Shown here one piece after another: positions 1 to 7,929 of a stretch of 64,000 bases of DNA. This DNA comes from RUG11247 sp045649485 (GTDB lineage: Bacteria; Bacillota; Clostridia; Christensenellales; Aristaeellaceae). The translations under genes were made by a program, and so were the position numbers. Numbering within the stretch: position 1 is the stretch's first letter; every line of letters begins with the position of its first letter. The notes under the pieces were generated by a model. That model ran no database searches and was not told where the DNA came from. It was given only the letters and a program-made list of their open reading frames with translations. Location: positions 16,853 through 80,852 of the forward strand of contig JAZRPZ010000004.1 in NCBI GenBank assembly GCA_045649485.1, given 5' to 3'.

Positions 1-708
1 ATTCCAGGTAAGTACGCTGAGGGTAGCCCAGCCCTGTGCATGCAGCACAGAATCACATTCGGGGTCTGTGTTTTCGACCATACCATCGAAAATCACCTTA
101 TATGCTTCGCTGCCGTCTTCGGTCTCCACTTTGCTGTAGAGAGTAGGACACACGAAATCTCTGGAAAGCCTTGCGGGGCGGACACCCTTTATCTCCTCAT
201 AGGGAATATCGGGAACATTGAGATTATATATCTCGCCCGTCTCAAGGGGCTTGTCCTTTATGATATCAAGCACCTTAACGGTTACCTGCGCAGCGGCTTC
301 GAAATTGAACTGCTTTTTGTAATCGCCGATAGAAACAGCCATTGCAGGCACGCCGCCCATGGAAGCCTGAATAGCGGCATTGGCAGTGCCGGAATAGATA
401 CATGCGCCGCCCATGTTGGGACCGTGATTTATGCCGGAAATAACCATATCGACCTGATTTTCAAGCAGATACAGACCCAAAGAAGCGCAATCCGCAGGAG
501 TGCCGCCGATGGCATAGCCCGACAGGCCGTTTTCTGCGAATCTTTTTACTTCAACGGGCTTTGAAAAAGTAAAGGAATGGCTTGCCGCGCTGCGCTCTCT
601 GTCGGGCGCGCAGACAGTCACCTGATGTCCCGCAGCGATAAGCGCACGTCCGAGAGTCTGAATACCGACGGCATGACAACCATCATCGTTTACAAGCATT
701 ATTCTCAT
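1..708 (-). CDS. surE: 5'/3'-nucleotidase SurE, copy 1 (C-terminus cut by window edge)
   Basis: Survival protein SurE, a metal-dependent nucleoside monophosphate phosphatase. The 236 codons seen start MRIMLVNDDG, which carries the paired metal-binding Asp residues. They continue through the ERSAASHS serine ligand and the SGIN-G-N-GG loop that supplies the Asn ligand. No stop is reached before base 1, so the C-terminus is missing. It is the last visible gene of the minus-strand T-box/tyrS operon and begins 13 bp after the stop of a second surE (722-1474), with which it is clearly paralogous. It reads GTANAAIQA where the second copy has GTVGGAMEA, so the two have diverged in the loop after the Asn ligand. 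Family assignment is secure; why two copies are kept is unknown. Confidence 0.88.
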   Translation of the reverse strand, partial: MRIMLVNDDGCHAVGIQTLGRALIAAGHQVTVCAPDRERSAASHSFTFSKPVEVKRFAENGLSGYAIGGTPADCASLGLYLLENQVDMVISGINHGPNMGGACIYSGTANAAIQASMGGVPAMAVSIGDYKKQFNFEAAAQVTVKVLDIIKDKPLETGEIYNLNVPDIPYEEIKGVRPARLSRDFVCPTLYSKVETEDGSEAYKVIFDGMVENTDPECDSVLHAQGWATLSVLTWN

Positions 709-721
709 TGATCAATAAACC

Positions 722-1474
722 TCACAATACCGTTTCCGGCAGCCGGAAATCCCTTTCAACGGATATCTTCCATGTGACCGGTGTTATGGTGACCCAGCCG
801 TTTTTCAGCAGCATATGGTCGCATTCCATGTCATCGCTGTCGACAAAGCCGCCGAAACGGGTCATGTATTCCACTTTTCCATCGGCGGTGATACGTTTTT
901 CGTAAGATGCGTTGCACCTGAGTTCGCAGGTAAGCGTTGCCTTGCGGAAACCCTTTATCTCACTGCGCGGAAGATTCGGAATATTTATGTTATATACCTC
1001 GCCCCTGTCCAGCGGATTTTCAATGACCCAATCGAGCATGTCTGCCGCAACGCCTGCCGCATCTTCAAAGCAATAGCCGTTGTTATAGTCGCCGATAGAT
1101 ACGGCTATGGCGGGAATTCCCAGCATTGATGCTTCCATTGCTCCGCCGACCGTGCCGGAATAGATGCACGCGCCGCCCAGATTGGTGCCGTTATTTATGC
1201 CGGATATAACAAGATCGACTTTGTTTTCAAGGAGATAAAGTCCCAGCGCAGCGCAATCCGCAGGACTTCCACTTATGGCATAACCGGAAATATCGTCTTC
1301 AGCGAAAGGTTCGGCGGTAATATGCCTGCCGAACGAAAACGAATGACTTGCGCCGCTGCGTTCTTCGGCAGGTGCACAAACCGTCACTTCATGACCGCAG
1401 GCAATGAGCCTGCGCGCAAGCGTCCTGATACCGTCCGCTTTGTAACCGTCGTCGTTCACAAGCATTATGCGCAT
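722..1474 (-). CDS. surE: 5'/3'-nucleotidase SurE, copy 2
   Basis: Complete 250-residue SurE, the usual length for the family. Metal ligands are D8-D9 in LVNDDGY, the Ser in EERSGASHS, and the Asn in SGINNGTNLGG followed by the conserved YSGTVGGA. The expected activity is dephosphorylation of nucleoside 5'/3'-monophosphates in the cytoplasm. It lies 62 bp downstream of tyrS and just upstream of another surE on the same strand, so all are probably one transcript read from the T-box promoter near 4200. An aagGAGt-type ribosome site precedes the ATG at 1474. Confidence 0.9.
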   Translation of the reverse strand: MRIMLVNDDGYKADGIRTLARRLIACGHEVTVCAPAEERSGASHSFSFGRHITAEPFAEDDISGYAISGSPADCAALGLYLLENKVDLVISGINNGTNLGGACIYSGTVGGAMEASMLGIPAIAVSIGDYNNGYCFEDAAGVAADMLDWVIENPLDRGEVYNINIPNLPRSEIKGFRKATLTCELRCNASYEKRITADGKVEYMTRFGGFVDSDDMECDHMLLKNGWVTITPVTWKISVERDFRLPETVL

Positions 1475-1536
1475 CGCATCTTACTCCTTTGAAATCAGCG
1501 GGCGACACTTCTGCCGCCCGCCGTATATCTTGTTTA

Positions 1537-2763
1537 TCAGACCTTCAGAACGAACTTCATGTAGGTCTTCTTGCCCTTGCGAACCATTACACCGTCGCCG
1601 GAGAGCATCTCTTCGGTGAAGGAGTAGTTCACATCGGTGATCTTTTCGTCATTGACGGTGATGCCGCCCTGCTGTACAGTCTTGCGTGCTTCGCCGTTGG
1701 ACTTGCACATACCTGCCTTGGCAACATATGCGATAAGACGTGCGTCTTCAGCCAGTTCCTCAGCAGTGATCTCGGTGGTGGGAACATCTGCAGGTGCGCC
1801 GCCGCCGCCGAACAGTGCCTTTGCGGCTGCCTGTGCCTTTGCGGCTTCTTCCTCGCCGTGAACCAGCTTGGTCAGTTCGAATGCCAGGATCTCCTTGGCG
1901 GTGTTCAGCTGGCTGCCTTCCCAGGAATCCATAGCGTTGATTTCTTCGATGGGCAGGAAGGTCAGCATGCGGATGCACTTGAGAACATCGGCGTCCTCAA
2001 TATTGCGCCAGTACTGATAGAAATCGTAGGGAGAGGCCTTCTCGGGATCGAGCCATACTGCACCGGAAGCGGTCTTGCCCATCTTCTTGCCCTCGGAAGT
2101 GAGCAGCAGAGTGATGGTCATGGCGTGAGCACCCTTGCCCAGCTTACGGCGGATGAGTTCGGTACCGCCCAGCATGTTGCTCCACTGGTCGTTGCCGCCG
2201 AACTGCAGGTTGCAGCCCTTGTTCTGGTAGAGATAATAGAAGTCGTAGGACTGCATGATCATGTAGTTGAACTCAAGGAAGGACAGGCCCTTCTCCATGC
2301 GCTGCTTGTAGCACTCGGCGCGCAGCATGTTGTTAACGGAGAAGCAGGAACCTACCTCACGCAGTACGTCAACGTAGTTCAGGTCCATTAGCCAGTCTGC
2401 GTTGTTGACCATTTCGGCCTTGCCTTCGCCGAACTCAATGAAACGCTCCATCTGCTTCTTGAAGCAGTCGCAATTGTGCTGGATGGTCTCGCGGGTCATC
2501 ATGGAACGCATATCGGTACGGCCGGAGGGGTCGCCGATCATTGCGGTGCCGCCGCCGATAAGGGCGATGGGACGGTTGCCGGCCATCTGCAGGCGCATCA
2601 TCAGGCACAGAGCCATGAAATGGCCTACATGAAGGCTGTCTGCGGTGGGATCAAAGCCGATATAGAAGGTTGCCTTACCGTTATTGATAAGCTCACGGAT
2701 CTCTTCTTCATTGGTGGTCTGGGCAATAAGGCCGCGGGCCTGAAGTTCCTCATAAATCTGCAT
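1537..2763 (-). CDS. tyrS: tyrosyl-tRNA synthetase
   Basis: Class I aminoacyl-tRNA synthetase that charges tRNA-Tyr with tyrosine; 408 residues from the chosen start. The HIGH motif is HVGH (45-48), the tyrosine-binding region contains YDFYYLYQ and GGNDQW (about 173-193), and the KMSKS loop is KMGKT (227-231), the form typical of this TyrS branch. A C-terminal S4-like RNA-binding segment holds GGITVNDEKITD. The ATG at 2763 is preferred over the upstream start at 2787 because AAGGAGG sits 9 nt before it. Its start lies only 4 bp beyond the aminotransferase stop, so it is co-transcribed with that gene under a T-box leader whose specifier reads as a Tyr codon. Confidence 0.95.
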   Translation of the reverse strand: MQIYEELQARGLIAQTTNEEEIRELINNGKATFYIGFDPTADSLHVGHFMALCLMMRLQMAGNRPIALIGGGTAMIGDPSGRTDMRSMMTRETIQHNCDCFKKQMERFIEFGEGKAEMVNNADWLMDLNYVDVLREVGSCFSVNNMLRAECYKQRMEKGLSFLEFNYMIMQSYDFYYLYQNKGCNLQFGGNDQWSNMLGGTELIRRKLGKGAHAMTITLLLTSEGKKMGKTASGAVWLDPEKASPYDFYQYWRNIEDADVLKCIRMLTFLPIEEINAMDSWEGSQLNTAKEILAFELTKLVHGEEEAAKAQAAAKALFGGGGAPADVPTTEITAEELAEDARLIAYVAKAGMCKSNGEARKTVQQGGITVNDEKITDVNYSFTEEMLSGDGVMVRKGKKTYMKFVLKV

Positions 2764-2767
2764 GGTA

Positions 2768-3952
2768 TTATGCCTCCTTGAATACATTGGCCAGCGCCTT
2801 CATGCCCTCTACGATCTGGGGAACTTCGGCGTTGGAGAAATTGAGTCGGATAGTGTTGAGATGTCCGCCGTCGGGATAGAAGTGGGTGCCGGGAACATAT
2901 GCCACGTTCTTCTCCACAGCAGCATTCATCATTGCCTTCATATCAAAGCGCTCGGGAAGTTCTGCCCATACGAACAGACCGCCCTGGGGAGTGGTATGCA
3001 CGGTGCCTTCGGGGAAATCCTTGAAGCCTTCCAGCATGGCGTCGCGCTGCTTCTTGTAGTTCACGCAGATGCGCTCGATGTGGGGAGCCAGCAGTCCGCG
3101 GCGCAGATATTCATCAACGATAGCCTGGTTCAGCAGCGGAGAATGGGTGTCCTGAGACTGCTTGCCGATCACCATCTTGCGCAGCAGGATGGGATTGGAA
3201 ACGCAGGCGGAACCAACGCGCATGCCGGGGCTGATCAGCTTGGAATAGCTGGAGAGATATACGACCCAGCCATCGGTATCGAAGGTCTTGATTGCAGGCA
3301 GTGCATCTCCCTCATATCGCAGGTCGCGGTAAGGATCATCCTCTGCCAGCAGCACGCCGTACTTGTTGGCCAGTTCAGCCATCTTCGGGCGGCGCTCAAG
3401 GGAAAGGGTGATGCCGGTGGGATTCTGGAAGGTGGGAATGATGTACATCAGTTTGGGATTGTGCTTCTTGATGAGTTCCTCGGCTGCCTCGGGGATAACG
3501 CCGTTTTCATCAGTGGGGATGGAAACGATCTTGGCGCCGCGGATCTGCATGCACTGGATGGCGCCCAGGAAAGTGGGGCTTTCAACCAGCACGGTATCAC
3601 CGGGATTGATAACTGCGTTCAGCAGCAGATCGAATGCCTGAGTGGAGCCCTGAGTGGGCAGGATCTCATCTGCGGTGGTCTTGATGCCGCAGGTCGCAAG
3701 GAAATCGGCGGTGCTTTCCCTGAGGGGCATGAAGCCCTCGGTGCCGCCGTACTGCAGCAGAGTGGTGCCGTACTTTCCCAGCACATGCTGAGCGACTTCT
3801 GCCACAACATCAGGCTCAAGAGCGGAATTGGAAGGATTCCCGCCGGCAAAGGAGATCATTCCGGGCTTGCCCAGCAGCTTGAATACCTCGCGGATAGCGC
3901 TGCCGGTGATGGGCTTCATATGTTCGGAAATAAAGGATTCGGTCATCTTCAT
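2768..3952 (-). CDS. PLP-dependent aminotransferase (aromatic/2-aminoadipate type)
   Basis: Fold-type I aminotransferase of the class I/II group, 394 residues. GMISFAGGNPSNSALEPD at the N-terminus is characteristic of the 2-aminoadipate/aromatic aminotransferases related to the MocR domain. SSYSKLISPGMRVG contains the Schiff-base lysine. The frame extends upstream to 4153, but that part lies inside the T-box leader. The ATG at 3952 has AGAGGTGA six bases upstream and starts at the family's normal N-terminus. It is the first gene behind a T-box with a Tyr-type specifier and directly precedes tyrS. A role in tyrosine or aromatic amino acid supply is therefore likely, but the exact substrate is inferred. 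Confidence 0.88.
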   Translation of the reverse strand: MKMTESFISEHMKPITGSAIREVFKLLGKPGMISFAGGNPSNSALEPDVVAEVAQHVLGKYGTTLLQYGGTEGFMPLRESTADFLATCGIKTTADEILPTQGSTQAFDLLLNAVINPGDTVLVESPTFLGAIQCMQIRGAKIVSIPTDENGVIPEAAEELIKKHNPKLMYIIPTFQNPTGITLSLERRPKMAELANKYGVLLAEDDPYRDLRYEGDALPAIKTFDTDGWVVYLSSYSKLISPGMRVGSACVSNPILLRKMVIGKQSQDTHSPLLNQAIVDEYLRRGLLAPHIERICVNYKKQRDAMLEGFKDFPEGTVHTTPQGGLFVWAELPERFDMKAMMNAAVEKNVAYVPGTHFYPDGGHLNTIRLNFSNAEVPQIVEGMKALANVFKEA

Positions 3953-4197
3953 GGGGTTCACCTCTGAAAAAAATAAACGCCCTCCCGTACAGGGAAGGCG
4001 ATAAAATTCGCGGTACCACTTCCGTTCGCCGCAAAAAAGCGGCCTCGAACGCGCTGTATCGGGCGCTGCCGGACGGACTACTGCCATTTCACCCGTCTGC
4101 TCCGGGATGTATTCACAGACCGCGCTTCGTGCCGCTCTCACCTGCCGCGGCATCTCTGAACCGGCGCATATCCGCTACTTGTTCCCATCATCACAAT
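3953..4197 (-). promoter_or_regulatory. T-box riboswitch leader, probable tRNA-Tyr specificity
   Basis: The untranslated leader of the aminotransferase-tyrS operon carries the T-box hallmark GTGGTACCGCG; the TGGT that would pair with a tRNA ACCA end is at 4015-4018. Stem I elements include an AGAGA bulge (about 4150) and GAATACATCCCGGAG, which by comparison with other leaders of this shape places the specifier TAC (Tyr) at 4109-4111. A terminator hairpin follows at 3967-4000. TGGT matches the A discriminator expected for tRNA-Tyr. Uncharged tRNA-Tyr should favour the antiterminator. The specifier position is inferred by eye. Confidence 0.87.
3967..4000 (-). terminator. regulatory terminator of the T-box leader
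   Basis: On the minus strand CGCCTTCCC and GGGAGGGCG form a nine-pair stem with one G-U pair, followed by TTTATTTTTTT. It lies directly after the T-box sequence, as expected for the terminator that competes with the antiterminator. Confidence 0.87.
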
Positions 4198-4204
4198 ATC
4201 AAAC

Positions 4205-4233
4205 AATATAACACGAAACGCTTTCCTTGTCAA
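4205..4233 (-). promoter_or_regulatory. promoter of the T-box operon, embedded in a perfect palindrome
   Basis: TTGACA (4228-4233), a 17-bp spacer and TATATT (4205-4210). The -35 box lies at the centre of a perfect 15+1+15 bp palindrome (4215-4245, GAAACGCTTTCCTTG arms). The palindrome could end the upstream transcript or act as an operator; its arms resemble CcpA cre sequences, which is only a resemblance. Confidence 0.75.
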
Positions 4234-4271
4234 GGAAAGCGTTTCACAACTTTTTTGTTTAACACTGCATA

Positions 4272-4781
4272 TCAGTCGTCCGTGGAATAGCAGGCAACGA
4301 CTTCACCGAAATAGAGCATATGGTAATCATTCGCGGGATAGCAGCGGTCATGTACATCCTTATCCATGAATTCACCGGACAGCATCTGCTTGGATACTAC
4401 CTTGCACTCGATATGCAGGCCGCACTCCTTTATGATGGGCGCGCCGACCTTCTGCGCGGGAATCGCAGTAAGACCGTGGCCCTCGAACTTGTTGTAATCC
4501 CTGCCGGACTCGGTGCCCGCAAAAGCAAGCTGCTTCTTAAGCGGGTCGGCAGTGGGGATGCTTACGGTGAATTCGCCGTACTTTTCAATAAGTTCAAAGG
4601 AATATCTCTGAGGACGGATCATTGCGATGAAAATATTCTTGCGCCAGCTGGTGCCCATGTAAGCCCAGCCGATAGTCATGGTATTGGGACACTTTTCGCC
4701 GTTTACGGTAAAGAATACGCCGCCGTTTCCCAGCTTTTCGTTGAGAACAGGCAGAATATCGTTGTAATTAAGCTCTTTCAT
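4272..4781 (-). CDS. flavin reductase-like FMN-binding protein
   Basis: A 169-residue protein of the flavin reductase-like domain family, small split-barrel FMN binders that reduce flavin or use it in redox chemistry. The pattern NTMTIGWAYMGTSWRKNIFIAMIRPQRYS matches the FMN-phosphate binding segment, and FTVSIP and the IECKVV strand belong to the barrel. It lies 14 bp downstream of the D-cysteine desulfhydrase-like gene and is probably in the same transcript. GGAGGATAAC precedes the ATG. The substrate cannot be told from sequence. Confidence 0.8.
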   Translation of the reverse strand: MKELNYNDILPVLNEKLGNGGVFFTVNGEKCPNTMTIGWAYMGTSWRKNIFIAMIRPQRYSFELIEKYGEFTVSIPTADPLKKQLAFAGTESGRDYNKFEGHGLTAIPAQKVGAPIIKECGLHIECKVVSKQMLSGEFMDKDVHDRCYPANDYHMLYFGEVVACYSTDD

Positions 4782-4795
4782 TATGTTATCCTCCT

Positions 4796-5815
4796 TTACA
4801 GATACAATCCGGGATGCTCAAAATTTGCGGTGCCGCCGCCGGTATGCACGAATATTACGTCCTCATCCGCAGCTATCTCGCCTTTTCTTATCATATCGAT
4901 AAGTCCCGACAGAGCCTTGCCGGCGTAGGTATGGCACATTATGAGTCCTTCCAGCTTTGCGGCGAGGCGCACGGCTTCCACGGCCTTTTCGGTCACTGCG
5001 CCATAGCCCGTGCCGACATAATCATAGTTCACATCAACATCGGCTGAAGTGAATTTCTCATCGATGCCATAGAATTCCATAGAGTCGTTGCACATTTCGG
5101 CGATCTCTTCTTCCTTCGGGCGGGTATGGAAGCTTACGGAAATTCCGTGCAGCTTTATATCGGATTTCGCCAGTCTCAGACCCAGCTGCACGCCTGCATG
5201 GGTGCCGCCGGTGCCGGTGCCCAGGAAAATATGCTTTGCGTTTATGCCCTGCTTATCTATCTGTTCCAGCAGTTCGGCAGTCATATTTATGTAGCCAAGG
5301 TTACCTACGGGAGTGGCACCACCAAGAGGCGCAAGGAAAGGCTTCTTTCCCTTTTTGCTCAATTCTTCGGCAATGGGACCTGTAATGGGAAAACGGGAAG
5401 CTATCTCTTCATCTTCCACATCCTGAGGTACATTGGGTTCATATATAAGTTCTGCGCCCATGAGCATATCCAGCATGAGATTTCCCTGAATATGGTCAGG
5501 CTTTTCACCTTCGAGCACTGCGACCGCATCCATGCCCATAGCCTTTGCGGCTGCAACGGTCTGACGGACCCAGTTTGACTGCACGCCGCCCAGAGTCACC
5601 ACGGTATCGCAGCCCTTTTCGGCAGCTTCCGCCATTATAAATTCCAGCTTGCGGGTCTTGTTGCCGCCGAAAGCGAGGGAGCCGATATCGTCACGCTTTA
5701 CAAATATGCGCGGACCACCAAGATATTCGGAAAGATTTTTCATATATACCAGCGGAGTCGGCAGCGGGGTCAGCTCCAGCCGGGAATATTTTTTAATAAG
5801 ATCATGAATAGTCAT
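4796..5815 (-). CDS. dcyD: D-cysteine desulfhydrase / ACC deaminase family PLP enzyme
   Basis: A 339-residue fold-type II PLP enzyme. FVKRDDIGSLAFGGNKTRKLEF contains the Schiff-base lysine in GGNKTRK, and TLGGVQSNW and GTGTGGTHAG are the substrate- and phosphate-binding loops of the D-cysteine desulfhydrase/ACC deaminase group. In an anaerobe D-cysteine desulfhydration to pyruvate, sulfide and ammonia is more likely than ACC deamination. It is the first gene of a two-gene minus-strand unit with the flavin reductase-like protein and has its own promoter at 5833-5861. Confidence 0.83.
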   Translation of the reverse strand: MTIHDLIKKYSRLELTPLPTPLVYMKNLSEYLGGPRIFVKRDDIGSLAFGGNKTRKLEFIMAEAAEKGCDTVVTLGGVQSNWVRQTVAAAKAMGMDAVAVLEGEKPDHIQGNLMLDMLMGAELIYEPNVPQDVEDEEIASRFPITGPIAEELSKKGKKPFLAPLGGATPVGNLGYINMTAELLEQIDKQGINAKHIFLGTGTGGTHAGVQLGLRLAKSDIKLHGISVSFHTRPKEEEIAEMCNDSMEFYGIDEKFTSADVDVNYDYVGTGYGAVTEKAVEAVRLAAKLEGLIMCHTYAGKALSGLIDMIRKGEIAADEDVIFVHTGGGTANFEHPGLYL

Positions 5816-5832
5816 GCTATCACCTCATAAAA

Positions 5833-5861
5833 ATTATATCATCACACGAAAGATTTGTAAA
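5833..5861 (-). promoter_or_regulatory. promoter of the dcyD-flavin reductase unit
   Basis: TTTACA (5856-5861), 17 bp, TATAAT (5833-5838), upstream of the minus-strand ATG at 5815. Confidence 0.65.
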
Positions 5862-5883
5862 TTATCCGGAAGTTCATAAACAG

Positions 5884-5912
5884 TTGATATTTCCATGGTA
5901 TCATCATATTAC
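5884..5912 (+). promoter_or_regulatory. promoter of the zinc-ribbon membrane protein
   Basis: TTGATA (5884-5889), 17 bp, TATTAC (5907-5912), placed 22 bp before the ATG at 5935. It is divergent from the dcyD promoter. Confidence 0.5.
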
Positions 5913-5934
5913 AGAAAGAGAGTGATACATCCAC

Positions 5935-6342
5935 ATGTGGCAGAAAATCAAAAACAGTTTCCGCATATTTATGACCGGCAGGTACGGCGGAGACCAGCTT
6001 TCCCGCGTTCAGGTATGGACGGGCTTTGCGGTTTATATCATTGCGGTATTCTCCGGCCTGGGAATACTCAGCTATGTCGGTCTCGCGCTGTATGTCTGGG
6101 CATTTTATCGAATCTTCTCCCGAAATATCGAGAAGCGATATGCCGAAAACCAGAAATTCCTTGCCCTTACCGGAAAATACCGCCAGAGTTTTTCTCAGGC
6201 AAAGAACCGTTTCAAAAACCGCAAGGAATACCTGTACTTCCGCTGCCCCAAATGCAAAAGCTGGCTTAAGCTTCCCCGCAACGTGGGCGAAGTGACCGTC
6301 ACCTGCGGCAAGTGCAAAAATCAGTTCCGCAAAAAGGCCTGA
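5935..6342 (+). CDS. small membrane protein with C-terminal zinc ribbon
   Basis: A 135-residue protein not recognised by name. A hydrophobic segment around residues 28-62 (WTGFAVYIIAVFSGLGILSYVG and following) should form one or two membrane helices. A basic linker follows, then a zinc ribbon with CPKCKSW and CGKCKNQ at the C-terminus (about 102-130). Small proteins with this layout are common in Clostridia and have no assigned role. It is a lone plus-strand gene between two minus-strand units and ends in a hairpin-rich spacer. Confidence 0.7.
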   Translation: MWQKIKNSFRIFMTGRYGGDQLSRVQVWTGFAVYIIAVFSGLGILSYVGLALYVWAFYRIFSRNIEKRYAENQKFLALTGKYRQSFSQAKNRFKNRKEYLYFRCPKCKSWLKLPRNVGEVTVTCGKCKNQFRKKA

Positions 6343-6404
6343 AAAGGCTTTTTTATACCCCTCCTTTAGTCCCCGACGTGTCCCCCGTCGGGGGCGCCTT
6401 TATG

Positions 6405-6445
6405 AAAACAGGTTCGCCCCGCTTACATGGGCGAACCTGTTTTTA
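6405..6445. terminator. bidirectional terminator
   Basis: AAAACAGGTTCGCCC (6405-6419) and GGGCGAACCTGTTTTT (6429-6444) form a long stem with A and T tracts on both sides. It separates the zinc-ribbon gene from the convergent GH43 gene. A second short hairpin, CCCCGAC/GTCGGGG, lies at 6371-6393. Confidence 0.85.
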
Positions 6446-6448
6446 TAT

Positions 6449-7777
6449 TTATTTGAGTATTACGGATTTGAACGCCATATTCACGGCGTTTTCAAATACG
6501 ATCCTGAGTTCGCGCCTGCCTGCGCCGCTGTCGGAAAGCGCAAGTTCGTTTATGCCTTCCTTTACTTCTGCGCGGCACACTTCGGCGCAGTCAAGCTGCA
6601 CACTGATAAAGCCTTCGCCCGATATATCCACAACGGCTTTTTCATAGGGCTTTTCGCTTTCCACATAGCGGAAAAGCGCGGTGTCGCCGTTGTTTATTCC
6701 GGTTATCACCTCAGCTTCACCTTCCGGCATAAGTCGGCAGTTGCCGGTCATTATGCATACATTCCAGGCATTTATTGCCTCACCCGGCGCGAAGGGCTCG
6801 CCCGCACCCTGGGATGTCATGGGGGCTTCGTTTATAGTACCGTCATCGTTGAAATAAATGGGCTCTATGCACAGCCTGCGGTGGTAACGGCTGCCGCGGC
6901 TTGAACGATGATAGAACACATACCACTGACCGTTGAATTCCTCGATAGAGCCGTGGTTATTCCAGGTCTCCGGGTCGCAGCCGGTGTTATCCACAATTAT
7001 TCCCTTATACTCGAAGGGACCGAGCGGAGAGCGGCTCATCGCATAACCTATGGAAGTGGGCCTGCCTCTTTCCATATTGCTGTAGACAAGATAATACCAG
7101 TCTCCCCTGCGGCGCATGCTGGAGCCCTCATGGAAGAAATGCTCTTCCTCGGTTACTATGTTATCCACAACAGTGGACTTATCCACATCCAGCATATCGG
7201 GGGTAAGCTTTGCACCCTTGGCATAGATCTGGCCCCAGTAGTAATAGGGCTGGCCGTCCTTATCCACAAATATGGCAGGGTCTATGCCGCCGATATCAAG
7301 CTGCTTTGCATTTCCGAAGGGACCCGTGGGCGAATCGGAAACGGCAACGCCTTCACTGTCATCGGACATGCAGAAATAAAGATAGAATTTTCCGTCCTTC
7401 TCGATCGCATCGGGGGCAAAGAGCATTACGGACGGCTTGTCTTCCTTTTCTGCCGGCGCATCGCTGCTTTGGGGATTTTCGATCAGCTTCTTAAGAAAAG
7501 GGCTGGGTTTTGACCAGTCAATTCCCTTTACCTTCGGCGCATTTGGATCATGGCTCCAGTAAGCCTGCTCGCCTTTGAATGCAACATCATGTATCTGCCA
7601 CGTTTTCATATCGGAAGTGGAAACAACGCGCAGGATATCGGAACAATAATCGGTATTGTAAGCATCATAGCTGCCATAAATATACAGTCGACCATCAGAA
7701 AATACATGTGCCTCACTGTCCGGAAAATGATGTTCCAGCAGCAATACGGGATTTCGTGAATTTATATAAGTCTGCAT
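6449..7777 (-). CDS. glycoside hydrolase family 43-like protein (arabinosidase/xylosidase type)
   Basis: A 442-residue five-bladed beta-propeller hydrolase. The blades show DSEAHVFSDGRLYIYGSYD (putative general base Asp), GGIDPAIFVDKDGQPYYYWG (pKa-modulating Asp) and HEGSSMRRRGDWYYLVYS (general acid Glu), which are the GH43 catalytic positions. The last ~100 residues look like a beta-sandwich appendage. No signal peptide is seen, so it would act in the cytoplasm on imported oligosaccharides. ATG 7777 is chosen over 7804 because AGGGAG lies just upstream. It is transcribed divergently from the GH106-like gene. Confidence 0.83.
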   Translation of the reverse strand: MQTYINSRNPVLLLEHHFPDSEAHVFSDGRLYIYGSYDAYNTDYCSDILRVVSTSDMKTWQIHDVAFKGEQAYWSHDPNAPKVKGIDWSKPSPFLKKLIENPQSSDAPAEKEDKPSVMLFAPDAIEKDGKFYLYFCMSDDSEGVAVSDSPTGPFGNAKQLDIGGIDPAIFVDKDGQPYYYWGQIYAKGAKLTPDMLDVDKSTVVDNIVTEEEHFFHEGSSMRRRGDWYYLVYSNMERGRPTSIGYAMSRSPLGPFEYKGIIVDNTGCDPETWNNHGSIEEFNGQWYVFYHRSSRGSRYHRRLCIEPIYFNDDGTINEAPMTSQGAGEPFAPGEAINAWNVCIMTGNCRLMPEGEAEVITGINNGDTALFRYVESEKPYEKAVVDISGEGFISVQLDCAEVCRAEVKEGINELALSDSGAGRRELRIVFENAVNMAFKSVILK

Positions 7778-7803
7778 ACATGTGCTCCCTAAATTTTTTA
7801 TCA

Positions 7804-7832
7804 ATTATACAATACACATAATATATAGTCAA
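7804..7832 (-). promoter_or_regulatory. promoter of the GH43 gene
   Basis: TTGACT (7827-7832), 17 bp, TATAAT (7804-7809) on the minus strand. Its -35 box is only 8 bp from the -35 box of the divergent plus-strand promoter. GTCAA and TTGAC around this gap form an inverted repeat. Confidence 0.75.
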
Positions 7833-7840
7833 ACTAATCC

Positions 7841-7869
7841 TTGACGCGATCGGCACATGATATTATACT
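7841..7869 (+). promoter_or_regulatory. promoter of the GH106-like gene
   Basis: TTGACG (7841-7846), 17 bp, TATACT (7864-7869), followed by a 60-bp leader with AGGGAG before the ATG at 7930. Confidence 0.7.
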
Positions 7870-7929
7870 TATATTGTATATACTGTTCGGGAAACCGGCT
7901 TTTCACAGAACTGAAGGGAGTATTACACA

